Notes: generated by a model from the sequence alone, not told the origin. A DNA stretch of 64,000 nt from Leptobrachium leishanense (GCA_009667805.1 CM019065.1:17062952-17126951), one strand, 5' to 3'. Numbered from the stretch's first letter, positions 22,205 to 34,213 are shown. Numbers and translations are program-made.

Positions 22205-23596
22205 GGTTAATAAAGGAGTATTTATTAGGACATGAAAAATAGTCATAATCAGTTTTTCCCTGGGCGTGAGAGAACCCCCACCTATTTTTCCAGAAAAAAA
22301 GCACTGTAGGAGATCATTATGTATGAGAAAGCAAGATTAATATTTCAGATGTACGGTAGCCCTATGTGTGGACATTCCTCTGGAGAACCAAAGAACAGGC
22401 GGTAGACTAGTTTGAGTAGAAACATATAAGTGATTAAATGTTGCTGAAATTCACTGCTCTCTCTTTAGGCAATTTCAGTTCGCCCACCCTGTCAGTATTC
22501 ACCGTAGGGCCCCTGACGTGTGCCAAACAGGATCTGCCGAAGAAGACCGCCGAAAATAGCCGACAATCCGCCAAAAGCCACTGAAAATAGCCGAAGATTC
22601 GCCAAACGCCACCGAAAATAGCCAACGATCTGCTGGATAGCACCGAAAATAGCCGGCGACCCGCCGAACACCACTGAAAATAGCTGACGATCCCTCGAAC
22701 GCTGCCGTACTGACCGCTACACACCACCATAAAAAGCCAATCAGCCACCGAACTTTGCCAAACTGGTAAGAAAAAAAAACGTAACTCTGTTATTTAAAAA
22801 AAAGTGTTTAAAACCATGAAAATGCATGGAAATAGTAAAGAAAGGGTCGTTATAGAAAATAATAAAACGGTCTGTTACAGAATTAAAAAAAAGTAATTGA
22901 AAAGAAAAATGGGAATCTGAAATTTCACCATAAAAAATCCAGAAAGCTACCTAAAAAAAGTCAGGGGTAAAAACATAATAAAAAGACTTTTTGCTGCAAA
23001 TTTAAAGAATAAATGGTTGAATAAAAAAATAAAAATGGTAATTTTCTTTTTACATTGAATCCTATGGGATTCGCCTGTTTGAACTTGTCGAACTGAACCA
23101 CCAAAATTCAGGGCATTTCTACAACATTCCGGTGCAGTTTGGCTTTCTCTGAATAGATTAACCATTGCATCTCTATGGAATAATTTTACGGCCGCTGAAG
23201 GCTGCCGAATTGTGGCCAACTGCACCGTATTTTGCTGGCAATTTGCTAATATTTGGCGAATTGACAGATTTCTGAACAGTCGAACTGCCACGAAATTGCT
23301 CTGTATGGGGAAATTCACCGTTTGGTGCAATTCGGTGGCAAGTTTCTCTTATTGATTAACCCCTTATAATGATATAAAGTGAGCAGCGTCGGATGTTTTA
23401 TCATTGTTATTAAAGTCTGTTATCGAAAAGTCATTGGATGTGCTCTGATATGACGGAAACAGAGATAGTGACTATAGTTTTATAATACTAGTCACACATA
23501 ATTTCAAAACAGAATTATGATAATTGAAGGAAAATCTATATGACGGAAAAATATGTTCGATTGAGTGTCCGTACAGTATTGTGAATGAGGGACTAG
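22205..23596. other. no gene; remnant MITE-like sequence
   Basis: 22540-22750 holds a loose repeat on CCGAAAATAGCCG (about 36-40 bp spacing). 23040-23340 resembles the GAATTCGGTGCAA-rich segments of the CAGGGTTATTCA family. 23390-23590 shows nothing I can assign. Confidence 0.4.
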
Positions 23597-24889
23597 CAGG
23601 GTTATTCAAAGAGATCCGAATTGGGGCCGAATGGTAACCGAACAGTGAAATTCAGCGTTCGGTTACCTTTCCTGCCATTCGGCCATCCAGAGAGCAGGCA
23701 GTTCGCCAAGTGTTGCACAGCCGGTGCCTGTTCGAGGGCATTGAAATCCCCATAGAGAAGCAATGCTTCAGCTATTCAGAGAAACCAAACCAGCAGTGAA
23801 AAGTTGCTGAATTTCCCTGCTGTTCGGTGGTTTCATTCGACAGGTTTATTCAGGAGAATCCCATAGGCTTCAATGTTAAAAATATTCCCGTTTTAATTCA
23901 ATATCTAATAAACCGTTCATTATAAAATACTGCAGTAAAGAGTCTCTTTATTTTTCGATTTTTTTTTTTAGGATCTTTTAGGCTGGGGTCAGACCAGCGC
24001 ACTTTTAACGTGCGTTCTGGCGCACTTAATTACGGCCACACTAGCAGCAAATGACGGGCAATGACGGCCAATATACGAAGTACGGTCGCACGAAAGTCCG
24101 GCGCGCAACGCAAGTGGAAAATGAACGCATTTTTTCGAGAACGCAGAACCGCTAGTACGGACGTACAGAGTGCGCTGCGTCCACTAGCGGCGTGTGTGTG
24201 TGATTTGGAGACGTCAGACCCTGCTCGTGTCCGGCCAACATAACGTCCAGACGCAAAAAGTTTCCTGGTTTGGATCCGTAAAAAATCACGCACGAAAATG
24301 CGCATCGTATGACCGTTTTCACGAATTCCGTGAAAAAATCCGTCAATGCGTTCGGACGCACTTTTTTACGTTCGCGTAGCATTTTGCGTAGCCTAGCATT
24401 TTTTGGCGAAATTTTTTTTCCTTTTTTTTTTAATCGTTTTTTCTTTTTTCTGTAACGGCCCTTTTTATTATCATTCATTTGATCTTATATGTAAATTTCA
24501 GACATTTTCGTTCAGTAGTTTCTTTGCAAACAGCGTTTCACTTTTCAAACATCCAAGCGTTCTGGGTTTTTTTTCCACTCTATTCGTCTGCGGTGTTGGA
24601 TTTTTCTGGCGGCTGCTCTGCGCTGTGATCGGCTCCTGCTCGGGTTTCTCCGGCGTGTTCGGCGGGGTTAATCCAGATGTTTTTGTGGGTGTTGGTGTGC
24701 GTTCGCCGGGTTTTGCAGTGAGTTTTCGTCAGGTTTGCGGTGGCTTTTCCATGCATTACGGCGGCCCTGTGGTGCTTGCTGAATACACCACAGGGTCGCC
24801 GAAATGGGATCGCCAAATTGCACCGAATTGAAGAGAATGAAAAGTCACCGAACCTGCAGTGACTTTTCAATTCTCTTTAAATAACCCTG
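23597..24889 (+). mobile_element. CAGGGTTATTCA-family non-autonomous element with a nested MITE
   Basis: Left end CAGGGTTATTCAAAGAGAT; right end CTCTTTAAATAACCCTG, its inverse. The interior matches 50451-51337 except for an insert at about 23979-24395. Both this copy and 26291 are preceded by GACTAG. Non-coding; superfamily not assigned. Confidence 0.75.
23979..24395. mobile_element. nested MITE, TAGGCTGGGGTCAGAC type
   Basis: The left end TAGGCTGGGGTCAGACC and the CGCACTTAATTACGGCC-type interior match 28628-29056. The right end is degraded to TAGCCTAG. It splits a segment that is continuous in the element at 50451. Confidence 0.65.
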
Positions 24890-24935
24890 TAAATAAAACA
24901 GTGACCTGAGAGTCGCCATTATAGAACATGAATAT

Positions 24936-25410
24936 ACACTGCCTGGCCAAAAACAGTCACCACCTGATTTACAAACCTGCTATGATCTGGGGTTAGTTCA
25001 GTGGGCTAGGTTTAGTTATGTGCCCAAAAATGAGGTCATGTGACTCCCTGAATGGACTGGATGAGCAGGTTTTTCCATGAATGGGTTTTTTCTCCCCTGA
25101 TGGCACAGTGGGCATATTCCAAGATGGCAGTGCCAGGATTCATCGGGCTCAAATTGTGCGAGAGTGGTTAAGGGAGCATGAGACTTCATTTCCACACATG
25201 GATTGGCCACCGCACTGTTCAGACTTTAACCCCATTGAGGTTAATCTTTGGGATAATGTGCTGAGAAGACTTTACACAGCGCAAAATACAGTGCAATACT
25301 TGAGCTGTAGTTTGCCGGCACCCAAATTATCCCACAGAAGAGTATTGTGTCTTCTAATCACTGTTAAAGTTAATTCACATTCATATTTACCAAGACATGC
25401 AACTTAGATT
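24936..25410 (+). mobile_element. Tc1-like transposon fragment
   Basis: It starts CACTGCCTGGCCAAAAACAG after TA, a Tc1-type end. The right end is not found and the middle is deleted. Confidence 0.6.
25081..25320 (+). pseudogene. Tc1-like transposase, C-terminal scrap
   Basis: It carries the last two catalytic positions of a Tc1/mariner DDE transposase: the Asp of [10 protein letters not shown] (~25111) and the Glu of [18 protein letters not shown] (~25222-25272). The HTH domains and the first catalytic Asp are missing, so the gene is a remnant. The apparent start ATG at 25081 is probably at a deletion junction. Confidence 0.65.
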
Positions 25411-26290
25411 TCTGTATTCTCTTAAATCCATCATGTAAGGCATGGCGCAGCGCTACGCTAGCTAGCGGAGATAAATTAAGACAACAGATGCAGAGTTCGC
25501 TCTTCAAATATCTGGTATTCTTTTGTTAGGACATACAAAAAAACCTCAGATTTACAAGCCAATAGGATTTTCTCTACGACACTGAGAATTAGCATGGTCA
25601 ACACTGTTACCATATATGGTTTACATTTCACTTTTAGGTTTAGACTAAGACATTCTTATGCCCAGAGTCACGTGTCATAGTATGGTCATAGAAAGGGGAG
25701 TTTCTACAGCAAATAGTCTACAGTTATATTTATTTAAGAAAAGGGCTTATTAACTAAGTGGTATATTTCGATAACCTTTTATATATATAGGACAGGGAAA
25801 TTATTATTTATCAATCACAGAACACGGAATTGCACCTGGCGAAATGCAATGATTCAATGATTATGGCGAAATGCAATGATTCCCGGTGTTTCAGTTGAAC
25901 AGGATTAAACAGACGACTCTCATAGGATGCAATGTAAAAATATAATACCTTTTTTTATTTTATATGCATGAGATGAATGTATAATCACCAAAAAAATGCA
26001 ATCACCAAGCTCAATGCACCCCCCACAAAGTGCCAATAACTTCAAACGATAAGACAAACAATAAAATAAAAAATATGTGATTGCGGGTGTGCTGGTGTTG
26101 TCACCTTCAGCTCTGTATTTTTGTTTTATCTGTTTTATTCTGTATGTATGTTTTGTATTTTTTTGACAAAGTTTTTCTTTTTCTTATTTTTTTAAAGACT
26201 TCTATTTTAGAACTTTTTGTTATAGGTTTAAACGACTTTTTTTATTATTTGGACACATTTTATTGATTTATACTTCTACTAGGAGACTAG
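25411..26290. other. no gene recognised
   Basis: AT-rich sequence with a T-rich stretch at 26080-26270. A short CGAAATGCAATGATT repeat occurs at about 25839 and 25864. Confidence 0.4.
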
Positions 26291-26472
26291 CAGGGTTATT
26301 CAGAGAGTGGTGAAAAGCAGGAGAATGACTGGAGAATGGAAAATTCTAGGTCAAAAGAGCTGATTTGGAAAGTGAGATGAATGGGAGAATGTTTTTGCTT
26401 TGGATATTTTGACCTAGAATTTTCCATTCTCCAGCCATTCTCCTGCTTTTCACCTCTCTTTGAATAACCCTG
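26291..26472. mobile_element. palindromic MITE, 182 bp
   Basis: CAGGGTTATTCAGAGAG at the left mirrors CTCTTTGAATAACCCTG at the right. The two arms (around GGAGAATGACTGGAGAATGG and its complement) pair almost throughout, giving a hairpin centred near 26380. A one-armed relative begins at about 40366. Confidence 0.8.
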
Positions 26473-26794
26473 TAGGAGTCTTCCTTATTTTTTTTTTTTT
26501 TTCCAGTTCGGCAGATTTCGCCGAAATTAATTTGGCGCAATTCAGCAGTTATCAGTGCACTTCGGTGGTTTTTGCCAATGTCTGATAACTGCTTCGACAA
26601 CTCGGTGACCATTCAGTGAATAGTGAACTCACCAAAATTTCGACAAAATGGAATTGCCATAGTGTGCCGAAATGCGCTGAAGGGAAAAGCACTGAAATTT
26701 CCCTAACTCTTTACAGTACCTTTTGTTTACGTTTCTCTCCCTCCTTGATGACCACCTCTTGTGCAGGGTGGGTGTCCTGCCAACGTTGGTCACA

Positions 26795-26966
26795 ATGTTA
26801 ACGTTGACAGCAAATTTTAATTTAGTTTTAGTCGTAGTCTTCTGATTAAAATGCCATTTAGTTTTAATCATATTTTATCGTCTGAAATGTTTTGGTTTTT
26901 GTCTAATTTTAGTCGACTAAAATGTTAATGGATTTTCGTCGTAGTTTTAGTCGTCACATTTTATAT
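26795..26966. repeat. dispersed TTTTAGTCGACTAAA-type repeat, left part
   Basis: Sequence rich in TTTTAGTC with TTAGTCGACTAAAA matches 50075-50448. Its other part appears to lie at 31152-31215, beyond the nested elements. Non-coding, family unknown to me. Confidence 0.5.
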
Positions 26967-27784
26967 AAGGGGTTATCCATAGAGCACCGAATCAAATTCC
27001 ACGACTCTGCGACCCCGCAGGGTCCCCGAAGTGCAGGGAAAAGCCGGCGAACAGATCCGATAAATCGTGATAACCCGTTGATATGAACCAAAGAAAATCG
27101 GATCGATCCGAAACGCTGCAGAAAACGCAGCGAACGTACCTGACGGTCCGCCGCAAATCCACCGAACGCATCTGAAAAAAGCAGACGATCCTCAAAACAC
27201 AGCGCCGAGCAGCCGCTGGAAAAAGACAAAAAGCCCACGAACAGGGTAAAAAAAAGATTGAAACGTTAAAATTTTAAACGCTGTTTGCAGAAAACTACGG
27301 GATGAAAATGTCTGGGATTAACATATAAGGTCCTATGATTAATAATAAAAAGGTCTGTTACAGAAAAAAAAACCTATTAAAAAAAAATTGCAGGAAAAAA
27401 ATTCTGAAATAAAGACAAAGAAAGAAAAGGGCGCAAGATAGGTGGAAATTGAAAAAATCCCTCTGGAGCGCCCCAGATACAGTTAGGGTACTCCTAGGGT
27501 TCACAGTAGATTGATATCTTTAAGGAGCGCATTTGCTTCTTAGTAGACATGTGCATTCGTTTTAGTACTAAAACGATTTAGTCCGAATTTTGGGATAATT
27601 TAGTTTTCGGATGACTCAAGAGAAACGAAATTGCTCAGTACAAAAAACGAAAGAAACTAAAATAAAATGCACTACATTTTAGTTTCAGTCCTTTTTGTGG
27701 TATTACATTGCTGAGTGAAGGAGACCAGCAATGAAGAGCGCAACATCGCAATATCTGAAGTTCTGCACCCTCCACATGCCAATG

Positions 27785-28070
27785 CAGTAGGATGTTCTAT
27801 ACAGAGAGGGGCATTAATTAATGCAGGAGGATGTTCTATAAATTATACAGATAGGGGTATTAATGCAGGACGATGTTATATACATTATACAGAGAGAGGT
27901 ATAAATTGAGGAGGATGTTCTATACAGAGAGGGACATTAATTAATTCAGGAGGATGTTCTATATATTATACAGAGAGGGGTATTAATTAATGCAGGTGGA
28001 TGTTGTATACATTATACAGAGAGGGGTATTAATTAATGCAGGAGGATGTTCTAAACATTATACAGAGAGG
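27785..28070 (+). repeat. minisatellite, units of about 50-60 bp
   Basis: Six imperfect units on ATTAATTAATGCAGGAGGAT, TTCTATACATTATACAGAGA and GGGG. Confidence 0.75.
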
Positions 28071-28329
28071 AGCCTTTTTTTTTTTACCCCTTTAAATCCA
28101 GTGGCTGTGAGCGCTGAGATCGGCTGCTTGTTACATTATCTCTCAGTACAATGTATCAGGCTCAGCTGTTACAGTAACTGACTGTAACAGCACTCAGAGT
28201 TTCAGTAAAACAAGGAAATAATATTCTTCGAATCTCTTATATATAAAAATATTATTTACTAGTTTTACTGAAACTCTGAGCGCTGTGATGAGCAGCAGTC
28301 AGTTACTGTAACAGCTTTGCCTGACACGG

Positions 28330-28465
28330 GGCAGTATTACAATGTTGGTGCTAACTTAACCAGAGCTGTTGTAAACTGAAAACCTCCATAGGCTATAATG
28401 GCTCTGGGAAGTTTACAACAGCTCTGGTTAAGTTAGCACCAACTATGTAATATGGCCCATAGTGT
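28330..28465. mobile_element. palindromic MITE with GTTGGTGCTAACTTAACC arms
   Basis: The arm GGTGCTAACTTAACCAGAGC plus TGTTGTAAACT is mirrored after a short loop (CCTCCATAGGCTATAATGG). The right end is ATGTAATATGGCCC. The same element is complete at 63065-63186 and represented by one arm at 54150-54206. Confidence 0.8.
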
Positions 28466-28627
28466 GCTGAGAGTGAGAGATACTGTAACAAGCAGCGATC
28501 TCAGCCCTCTGAGGAGCCACTACAATAGTAATTGGATCCATTGGTTTTCGGATGAATGAAATTAGTTTTCATACTAAAGAACTGAAAACGAATTCTTTAG
28601 CAACTAAATAAATTGTATTTTAGGACT

Positions 28628-29056
28628 TAGGCTAGGGTCAGACTGAGGCAGTGCGAACGCGCGTTCTGGCGCACTTAATCACGGCCGCACTAGCAGCAAA
28701 TGACGGGCAATGACAGCCAATATACGAAGTACGGCCGCGCGAAAGTCCGGCTGCGCAACGCAAGTGGAAAATGAACGCATTTTTTCGAGAACGTTAAACC
28801 ACTAGTACTGACGTACAGAGTGCGCTGCGTCCGCTAGCGGCGTGTGTGCGTGAATTGGAGACATCAGACGCTGCTAATGTCCGGCCAACATAACGTCCAG
28901 ATGCAAGAAGTGTTTTATTGATGATCCGTACAAAATCACGGATGAAACTGCGCATAGTATGACCGCTATTGCGTATTCCGTGAAAAAATACGTCCATTCT
29001 TCGAACGCACATTTTCACGGACAACGTGAAAAATGCGTTAGTCTGACCCTAGCCTA
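28628..29056. mobile_element. MITE with perfect 16-bp ends TAGGCTAGGGTCAGAC
   Basis: The left end TAGGCTAGGGTCAGAC (28628-28643) is exactly inverted at 29041-29056. The interior is rich in CG and ACG words and matches the nested copy at 23979-24395. No target duplication that I trust. Non-coding. Confidence 0.8.
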
Positions 29057-29309
29057 ATCCATTAGTTCAAAACGAAATTTTGTGCTGTGCACATGTCTAC
29101 TTCTTAGTTGGTTAATATAGCATGCACTGAAAAATCTAAAGAGAATATATATTGTGCAGTATATTTAATAAAATAATCACAGTGTTAAACTCACAAAAAT
29201 AGAGCACAAATAAATGTGCAAAACAGCATTTGCCACAATGGCCAGGACCTCCCGATTTCTGTACTCCAAACCTCCGCTCTGCTGTCCATCAACGTATAGA
29301 TGGAAGCCC

Positions 29310-29985
29310 ATTGGAATGGAATGGAACGCTGGCTCAGCATAAACTGGAGTTCGTTAGAATGGAACGCCGGCTCAGCATAAACTGGAGTTCGTTAGAATGG
29401 AACGCTGGCTCAGCATAAACTGGAGTTCGTTAGAATGGAACGCTGGCTCAGCATAAACTGGAGTTCGTTAGAATGGAACGCTGGCTCAGCATAAACTGGA
29501 GTTCGTTAGAATGGAACGCTGGCTCAGCATAAACTGGAGTTCGTTAGAATGGAACGCTGGCTCAGCATAAACTGGAGTTCGTTAGAATGGAACGCTGGCT
29601 CAGCATAAACTGGAGTTTGTTAGAATGGAACGCTGGCTCAGCATAAACTGGAGTTCGTTAGAATGGAACGCTGGCTCAGCATAAACTGGAGTTCGTTAGA
29701 ATGGAACGCTGGCTCAGCATAACTGGAGTTCGTTAGAATGGAACGCTGGCTCAGCATAAACTGGAGTTCGTTAGAATGGAACGCTGGCTCAGCATAAACT
29801 GGAGTTCGTTAGAATGGAACGCTGGCTCAGCATAAACTGGAGTTCGTTAGAATGGAACGCTGGCTCAGCATAACCTGGAGTTCGTTAGAATGAAACGCTG
29901 GCTCAGCATAAACTGGAGTTCGTTAGAATGGAACGCTGGCTCAGCATAAACTGGAGTTCGTTAGAATGGAACGCTGGCTCAGCAT
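29310..29985 (+). repeat. 38-bp minisatellite, left arm, about 17 units
   Basis: Unit GTTAGAATGGAACGCTGGCT plus CAGCATAAACTGGAGTTC. Units are almost identical, which suggests recent amplification or conversion between the arms. Confidence 0.95.
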
Positions 29986-30041
29986 GGATATTCGGCTTGG
30001 TCTCTGGCTTGATTTCTGGCGTACAGAACTTTGCTCAATGC

Positions 30042-30069
30042 ATTTCGTGGGGCACACCCACTTCCTCAG
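30042..30069 (-). ncRNA. hammerhead-like ribozyme core in the hairpin loop
   Basis: Read on the minus strand: CTGAGGA (30069-30063), extra A (30062), 5-bp stem GTGGG/CCCAC, then GAAAT (30046-30042). The final base of the last box is T where the other cores have C. It sits between the two inverted minisatellite arrays. Confidence 0.5.
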
Positions 30070-30525
30070 GAACTCCAGTTTATTCTGAGCCAGCGTTCCA
30101 TTCTAACGAACTCCAGTTTATGCTGAGCCAGCGTTCCATTCTAACGAACTCCAGTTTATGCTGAGCCAGCGTTCCATTCTAACGAACTCCAGTTTATGCT
30201 GAGCCAGCGTTCCATTCTAACGAACTCCAGTTTATGCTGAGCCAGCGTTCCATTCCAATCAACTCCAGTTTATGCTGAGCCAGCGTTCCATTCTAACGAA
30301 CTCCAGTTTATGCTGAGCCAGCGTTCCATTCTAACGAACTCCAGTTTATGCTGAGCCAGCGTTCCATTCTAACGAACTCCAGTTTATGCTGAGCCAGCGT
30401 TCCATTCTAACGAACTCCAGTTTATGCTGAGCCAGCGTTCCATTCTAACGAACTCCAGTTTATGCTGAGCCAGCGTTCCATTCTAACGAACTCCAGTTTA
30501 TGCTGAGCCAGCGTTCCATTCCATT
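30070..30525 (-). repeat. 38-bp minisatellite, right arm, about 12 units
   Basis: Exact inverse of the left-arm unit. The array is shorter than in the left arm (about 12 versus 17 units). Confidence 0.95.
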
Positions 30526-31252
30526 CCAATGGGCTTCCATCTAAACGTTGATGGACTGCAGAGCGGAGGTTTGGAGTACAGAAATCGGGAGGTCCTGGCC
30601 ATTGTGGCAAATGCTGTTTTGCACATTTATTTGTGCTCTATTTTTGTGAGTTTAACACTGTGATTATTTTATTAAATATACTGCACAATATATATTCTCT
30701 TTAGATTTTTCAGTGCATGCTATATTAACCAACTAAGAAGCAAATGCGCTCCTTAAAGATATCAATCTACTGTGAACCCTAGGAGTACCTAGTAACTAAT
30801 AATAATTTTCTGCTGCAGATTAAAATAATAAACGGTTTAATAGATATTTGATAAAAACGGGAATATTTTTAACATTGAAACCTACGGAATTCGCCTGATT
30901 AAACCTGTCGAATGAAAACACCGAACAGCAGGACATTTCTCTGCTGTTCGGTGTCTGTGAATAGATTAACCATTGCTTCTCTATGGAGGATTTCACTGCC
31001 CTCATCCAGGCACCGTACGTGCAGGCAATAAGCAAAATTTGGCAAACTGCCCGCTCTCTGAATAGCTGAATGGCCCCGAAATTGCACCGTATGGGGAAAT
31101 TCGCTGTTCGGTGCAATTTCGCGGCAGATCGGCTCTTTCTGAATGACCCTGTTAGTTTGAGTCACAAAAAAATTTAGTTGAGTCTTTAGCTTTAGTCGTC
31201 ATAGCTGAGTTTTGAATTTAAGAGGTTATTCACTAAACACAGAACTCGCCAC

Positions 31253-31992
31253 TAGGCTTGTGCACCGATTTTTTTTTTCAGTTCGATTCGGTTCGATTTG
31301 TTCGGATGTTTAAAATTTTCGATTCGGCTCGTTTCGACCGATTTCTGTTTCGATTCGGTTCGGCTCGTTTTTCGTGTACATTTTTTTTCGGAATATCGAC
31401 CATTTTTCGTGTTTTCGGGTCACTTTGCTAGTTTTTTGTATCGACTTTTCGTGATTTCGGAAATTTTCGTTTTTTCGGAATGTCTGTTCTCCTCGTTTCA
31501 AAGTGTCTACGATAATTCTTGCGATTCTATCGTGTTTTTTTTTTATTAAATAAAGATCCTTTTTTTCTTATGAATATACATTTCACAACTTTATTTAATC
31601 ATATTAAAATGGTATGAAAGCCAAGGAACAAAAAAATGAACAAAACGATTTAAAAAACGCTAAACTGACCCGAATGCCACAAGAAACAAGTGATACGCAT
31701 TTACAAATACAAAATTTACAGAATCAGCGATATAACCGGTAATAAATATATATGATGTCCAGAATTACTGAAATGGAACCGAAATCACGAATAGAGCAAA
31801 AATAAATTTCGATTTGACACATTTCAAGTCCATTGGAAAAATCCGAAAAAAAATTGTTTCGGCTCGGAAAACTTTTCGGATCTGTCGGTTTTCGGGTCCG
31901 ACCCGATTCGGAAATTCGGCCGAATCCGAAGACACGAATCGGGAAATTTCGTGAAAATTCCGAAATTCCGAAACCCGAAACGCGCATCCCTA
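31253..31992. mobile_element. non-autonomous hAT-like element, 740 bp
   Basis: Ends TAGGCTTGTGCACCGA and CGCGCATCCCTA. Flanks CTCGCCAC (31245-31252) and CTTGCCAC (31993-32000) agree at 7 of 8 bases. The TTCGG/CGAAA-rich interior matches 6054-6490 in the opposite orientation. Confidence 0.75.
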
Positions 31993-32000
31993 CTTGCCAC

Positions 32001-33779
32001 CGAATTGCACCGACTTGTGAATATATACGGTGCAATTTCGTGGCAATTTGTCTATTCACTAACCTGTCAATTCACCAAATACTGGCAAACTGACAGCAAA
32101 TTATGGTGCATTTTGAAGTGTTGGCGAAATGACCTGATTTTCGGCAAATCAGTTCGGCGGGTTCAAACAGGCGAATCCTATAGGATTCAATGTATATTCA
32201 ATAATATCAATTTTAATTAAAAAATATATATATCATTTCTGTTGTTTTCAGCAAAAAGCCTTTATATGTTTTAGAATATGTATATTTTTATCCCAAATTT
32301 TTGTTTCCCATTTGTTATAAAAGGTGTTTTTTTAAAAAAAAATTCTGTAACAGACCTTTTAATTTTTTCTAAAGGACCCTTTTTATTACTTATAGGCATT
32401 TCAATGTGTTTTTATTGGTTTAAACACCTATTAGGACTCAGAGAATAGTAGAGTTCAGGCTTTTTTCTTGCATTTTGTTGGCTATCGCCAAGGCCATTTC
32501 AGTGCTTTTTGGTGCTTTTTGACACTCTTTGGTGACGTTCTCCAACATTTTTGTGGAGCTTCCGCTACTCCTTCTTCTGTGCACTGTGGTGACCATTCAG
32601 TGAATCGTGAATTAACCAAAATGGAATGGAATGGCCGAAGTGCACTGAACTTCTCCAAAGTGAAAAGACCCTTTCGTTTTAGTCTCACATTTTAACACGG
32701 GTTGGTAAGCAGTTTGAATTGGTTACTTGGCTCTAATGAGTGGTCCTGCAAGAGTGATACACTACTTGTTCTGGTAATCATAGATTTCCATGCATTTAAT
32801 GTATTAGGGGACTGTTGCTTTAATTTGGCAGCCATTACTAAAGTAATACATTGCAGTTACTTCCTGGTTAGAAGCCATTTGGTGTTCAGCAAGTAGCAGA
32901 GAGTCAGCTCCACATTTCTTTCGCACAGGCCTTGAAATTATAAGTCTTAAGTAGAGCATCAATGTTTTTAAATTAAAGTAAATGTTTTCAGCAACTCAAA
33001 TACTGCTCCAAATTACTAAACTTCTATTTCTGCTAGTATTTCTGTTAGCGAGTATTTTCACAGCTAGGAAGCATCGCTTGTCACTTGTCTGTGTAGATTT
33101 GCATTCCTAGTCTAATATATTGTCATAATTCTGTATCTTTTGCAATTTTACAAGATTAAAGTGAAATAAAAATCTAAAACATAAGGATAAAATAAAGGAA
33201 AAGTAAAGTAAAGGAAAAATAAAAACGTAAAAGAAAGAAAGGATGGGTGTGACAGAACGCACTGTCACTGAGTTACTTGGAGGGTGCTGTGCGCTTGCTT
33301 CCTGCTTACAGATTACAGCTCAGCAGTTAAATGGGAGATTTTGGGGCTGTTTGCCATCTCTGCAACCATCAGTTGCACGGCACATCGCACTAAGTATATC
33401 AGCGGTCACGGGTTCTTCTTTTGTAGCCTGGCATCTGGAACTATATCGGCTACTTTTCCATATTAGCCCTGATGGGTTAAATGTACAATTTCCTCCCAGA
33501 AAGCGACGGTGTCCCCCTGGAAAAACATATGTGTTTAAATGGTTGGAGACAGAATTCGGGTGCTTGGAAAACTCAGAACAAAGTAGAGTTTTTAGAATGT
33601 AATTAGGTTTGTGTAATCTGGATTATGCAAGAATGCTATTATCTGTCTATGTCCATGTGTATCTGTTATCTGTTGAATTAGACTCCCAGTCTACCCTGTC
33701 TCAGGAATGTGTGATCTGTTTATGTTTGAATAGGCTGTAAATTCTGTGTGTCATTTCTAGTATATGCGTAATTTCTAAC
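32001..33779. other. no recognised gene
   Basis: 32001-32640 is remnant sequence of TTCGGTGCAATTTCG type. 32700-33770 is the least repetitive stretch in the window. An open frame of 119 codons at 33243-33602 matches nothing I know, has no clear domain, and is more likely chance than a gene. Confidence 0.35.
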
Positions 33780-34213
33780 TTGTACATCATTCTGTCTGTC
33801 ATTTCTAGCCCGTGTGTCATTCTGTGCATTATCTCTAACCTATGTGTCATTTTGTGTGTCATTTCAAGCTTGTGCATCATTCTGTGCATCATTTGTAGCC
33901 TGTTCGTCATTCTGTGTGTCATTTGTAGCCTGTGCATCATTATGTGTGTCATTTCTAACCTATGTGTCATTCTGTGCATCATTTCTAGCCTGTGCATCAT
34001 TCTGTGCGTCATTTGTAGCGTGTGTGCCATTCTGAGCCACATTTGTAGCCTGTGCTTCATTCTGTGCATCATTTCTAACCAATGCGTCATTCTGTGTATC
34101 ATTTCTCATCTGTTCCTCATTCTGTGTGTCATTTGTAGCCTGTGCGTCATTCTTTGCTTCATTTGTATCATGTGTATCATTTGTTGTCTATTCATCATTC
34201 TGTGTATTATTTG
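33780..34213 (+). repeat. 30-bp minisatellite, left block
   Basis: Units on ATCATTTCTAGCCTGTGCAT plus CATTCTGTGC. It continues at 37683-37935 after the hAT element and at 39786-39830 after the LINE. Ten-codon periodicity keeps frames open on both strands. Confidence 0.9.

Larger units (their letters stand above)
27544..29099. mobile_element. non-autonomous hAT-like element, 1.56 kb
   Basis: Ends TAGACATGTGCATTCG and GTGCACATGTCTA are inverted. Perfect 8-bp duplication CTTCTTAG at 27536-27543 and 29100-29107. It contains a loose minisatellite (27785-28070), a palindromic MITE (~28330-28465) and a further MITE (28628-29056). A relative with the same kind of ends lies at 53126-53900. Confidence 0.85.
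27430..30790. repeat. giant inverted repeat with minisatellite arms and a hammerhead-like core in the loop
   Basis: The right arm 30063-30789 is the inverted copy of left-arm pieces 27487-27543 plus 29108-29985. A hAT-like element (27544-29099) interrupts the left arm, flanked by a duplication of CTTCTTAG. From the outside in, each arm has a unique segment (GGTACTCCTAGGGTTCACAG; later CTCCCGATTTCTGTACTCCA) and then a 38-bp minisatellite. The spacer (about 29986-30062) holds a hammerhead-like core on the minus strand. About 60 bases on the far left (27430-27486) are not mirrored. It is probably PLE-related, by the ribozyme only. Confidence 0.8.
26967..31151 (-). mobile_element. CAGGGTTATTCA-family element split by a large inverted-repeat insertion
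   Basis: The left part (26967 to about 27426) and the right part (about 30796-31151) together give the same order as the uninterrupted copy at 50451-51337 read in reverse: GCAGAAAACTAC and GAAAATGTCTG on the left, GCAGATTAAAATAATAAACG and ACGGGAATATTTTTAAC on the right, then an end TCTGAATGACCCTG. The inverted-repeat element lies between them. Confidence 0.65.

Noticed and set aside
29310..30525. Very regular 38-bp repeats that could suggest a CRISPR
   Set aside because: No spacers; two inverted minisatellite arrays forming a palindrome.
33243..33602. Open frame of 119 codons in the least repetitive stretch
   Set aside because: Kept only as a note: no domain and no supporting splice or promoter signal that I can see. 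A transcript would change this view.
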